NCBI GenBank assembly: GCA_964645205.1
Contig: CAZYBO010000007.1
Span: 1 to 64,000, forward strand
Source: CAZYBO01 sp964645205
Lineage (GTDB): Bacteria > Pseudomonadota > Alphaproteobacteria > Rickettsiales > SXRF01
Reading direction: 5' to 3'
Length of the DNA stretch: 64,000 nucleotides
A program made the translations under genes and the position numbers. The notes beneath the pieces were generated by a model. The model ran no database searches, was not told the DNA's origin, and worked only from the letters and a program-made list of their open reading frames with translations. This document shows positions 62,533 through 64,000 of this stretch, one piece after another (positions within the stretch are counted from its first letter, which is position 1; every line of letters starts with the position of its first letter).

Positions 62533-63450
62533 ATGGACACTATCCTTCTTGGGAAAAGCGACCTGCGCGTTTCGCGCCTGGGCTTCGGCTGTTGGCAACT
62601 CGGCGGCCATGGGTGGCGGGATGTCGAGCAACGGGAAATCGTGAATGCCATCGGCGAGGCGCTGGAGTCCGGCGTCAATTTTTTCGATACGGCGGATATT
62701 TACGGGCTGGGTGAATCGGAAACGCTTCTGGGGCAGGCGCTGCGCTCCTGCGCACAGGGCGCCGAGGCGGTCATATCAACAAAATTCGGTGTGCGCGCCG
62801 GTGTTGAAGGCACTTATTACGACAATTCGCGTGAATGGCTTTCGCAGGCTGTGGAAGCCAGCCTGAAGCGGTTGCAGCGTGAGACGATCGACCTGTATTT
62901 TCTCCATTGGCATGACGGCAAGCGCCCATTGCCGGATATTTTTGACGATCTGGAAACCCTACGCACAGCGGGAAAAATTCGCTGGTACGGCATTTCCAAT
63001 CTCGACCCGATGAACGCGGCGATGCCGCCGCCGCCCGGCCTCGCGGCGTTTACGCTGGAATACAGCATGGTACGCCGCGACTGGGAACAGCAGGCATTGC
63101 GGGCGCAGGAGCAAGGGCTGGGATTTTTAAGTTGGGGGTCGCTCGCACAAGGGCTGCTGTCGGGTAAATATAAGCGCGGCGACGCATTCGCGCAAAACGA
63201 CGTGCGCGGCAGGCCGGGATCGCTCTTTGCAGAAGAACACTGGGATGCCTATGAACCGCTGCTTGCCAATCTTCAGACGGTCGCAGCACGCTATGGTCAC
63301 AGCATGGCGCAAGTGGCGCTGCGCTGGGTGCTTGACCGGCATCCGTGCAGCGTAGTGCTGTGCGGCATTAAAACGCGCAAACAGCTTGCGGAAAACGCGG
63401 GGCTTGCAGGCTGGACGCTGGGCGGCGACGCGCTGGCGATGCTGCCATGA
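62533..63450 (+). CDS. Aldo/keto reductase
   Basis: The 305-residue protein is a TIM-barrel oxidoreductase (LGFGCWQLGGHGW, NFFDTADIYGLGESETLLGQ with the catalytic Tyr, STKFGVRAG with the Lys, DLYFLHWHD with the His, and WVLDRHPCSVVLCGIKTRKQ for NADPH binding). In this operon it probably modifies a nucleotide sugar or keto-sugar. The next gene starts inside its stop (ATGA). Confidence 0.9.
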   Translation: MDTILLGKSDLRVSRLGFGCWQLGGHGWRDVEQREIVNAIGEALESGVNFFDTADIYGLGESETLLGQALRSCAQGAEAVISTKFGVRAGVEGTYYDNSREWLSQAVEASLKRLQRETIDLYFLHWHDGKRPLPDIFDDLETLRTAGKIRWYGISNLDPMNAAMPPPPGLAAFTLEYSMVRRDWEQQALRAQEQGLGFLSWGSLAQGLLSGKYKRGDAFAQNDVRGRPGSLFAEEHWDAYEPLLANLQTVAARYGHSMAQVALRWVLDRHPCSVVLCGIKTRKQLAENAGLAGWTLGGDALAMLP

Positions 63451-64000
63451 TGAAACGTGTGTGCGATAGTGTTTTTGCGCTGGCGTTGCTGGCGATAACG
63501 TCGCCGCTGCTGGCGGTAGCCTTGCTTGCGATTTACCGGCAGGACGGGAAGTGGCCGCTTTACAGCCCGCCGCGTATCGGCAAGGGCGGCGTGCCGTTTC
63601 GCATGCACAAGCTGCGTACGATGGTGGCCGACGCCGACCGCAGCCACGTGGATACCACGGCGAAGGGCGATCCGCGCATAACGCCGCTCGGCCATCGCCT
63701 GCGGCGGTATAAAATTGATGAGCTGCCGCAATTATGGAATATCGTGCGCGGGGAGATGAGTTTCGTGGGGCCGCGCCCGCAGATCGAACGCGAGGTGGCG
63801 CTGTATACGGAAGTGGAACGCGGCTTGTTGTGCGCGCGTCCCGGCATCACCGATTTTTCGTCCATCGTGTTTGCCGACCTTGCAGACATCGTGGCGTCGC
63901 ACGCGGATGCTAATATTGCGTATAACCAATTGGTGCGCCCATGGAAAAGCAGGCTCGGCCTGTTTTATATCGAGCGGGCATCGTTGTGGGTGGATGCTGC
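63447..64000 (+). CDS. Undecaprenyl-phosphate sugar transferase, cut by the window end
   Basis: An open frame from ATG 63447 (or 63450) to the window edge covers at least 184 residues with no stop. It has an N-terminal membrane segment (VFALALLAITSPLLAVALLA) followed by the bacterial sugar-transferase core: RIGKGGVPFRMHKLRTM, DPRITPLGHRLRRYKIDELP, LWNIVRGEMSFVGPRPQIE and RPGITDFSS. Such enzymes put the first sugar phosphate on undecaprenyl phosphate for capsule, O-antigen or exopolysaccharide. The short N-terminus shows it is the core-only (not WbaP five-helix) type. Confidence 0.9.
   Translation, partial: MMKRVCDSVFALALLAITSPLLAVALLAIYRQDGKWPLYSPPRIGKGGVPFRMHKLRTMVADADRSHVDTTAKGDPRITPLGHRLRRYKIDELPQLWNIVRGEMSFVGPRPQIEREVALYTEVERGLLCARPGITDFSSIVFADLADIVASHADANIAYNQLVRPWKSRLGLFYIERASLWVDA

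Overview
The window looks like about 64 kb of chromosome from an alphaproteobacterium, with moderately high GC and tightly packed genes. The clues are the metX-metW pair, an AroQ chorismate mutase fused to a degenerate prephenate-dehydratase-like half beside hisC and tyrA, and perfect or near-perfect CtrA-type boxes (TTAA-N7-TTAA[C]) upstream of a flagellin and a LuxI-like gene. A free-living Rhodospirillales/Micavibrio-like lineage is my best inference. No rRNA, phage, IS element or CRISPR is seen; there are two tRNAs.

Layout: (1) 1-10.5 kb, the 3' part of a giant repetitive filamentous-haemagglutinin-type exoprotein, then a tiny Cys/Met/His-rich lipoprotein. (2) 11.1-19.9 kb, a KdpE-like response regulator followed on the minus strand by about 15 small envelope/stress genes (DUF1328, glycine zipper, lipoproteins, YtxH-like, YqjE-like, YqjD-like, DUF3309, SYLF, LpxR, CsbD). 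Embedded among them is a hybrid histidine kinase carrying an extra KdpD-like DHp domain. Several of these units share an 11-bp-phased direct repeat upstream, as OmpR/PhoB-family regulators use; this is the strongest candidate for an undescribed regulatory system here. (3) 20-22.2 kb, tRNA-Arg(UCU), an unknown gene, an AT-rich patch with a palindromic element inside a small ORF, an AT-rich orphan gene and tRNA-Val(GAC). (4) 22.4-25.5 kb, a csp-helicase cold-shock pair, a secreted protein, an RluA-family pseudouridine synthase and a small lipoprotein.

(5) 25.8-37.2 kb, an exbB-exbD-exbD-tonB energy-transduction operon that runs into dTDP-rhamnose genes (rmlB, rmlD, rmlC; no rmlA), a glycosyltransferase-SDR fusion, a D-amino-acid transaminase, a HAD phosphatase, and a methyltransferase, GT2 and membrane glycosyltransferase. 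(6) 37.2-42.1 kb, aromatic amino acid genes (tyrA, hisC, chorismate mutase) divergent from metX-metW. (7) 42.2-49.1 kb, an AsmA-like protein, a degenerate EAL protein, a prepilin-peptidase-like protein without catalytic aspartates, and glmS. (8) 49.3-56.3 kb, a LuxI/FeeM-like acyltransferase and a 776-aa flagellin, both with CtrA-type boxes, then a flippase-like protein, a DUF6580 protein, rarA and terC.

(9) 56.3-60.6 kb, two small secreted proteins and a periplasmic binding protein translationally coupled to a HAMP-HK-REC-REC-HPt kinase. (10) 60.6-64 kb, a second surface-polysaccharide locus: NDP-sugar epimerase, methyltransferase, aldo/keto reductase and a truncated polyprenyl-phosphate sugar transferase. 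Overall the window is dominated by cell-surface construction (adhesin, rhamnose polymers, LPS remodelling, flagellum) and envelope-stress signalling.
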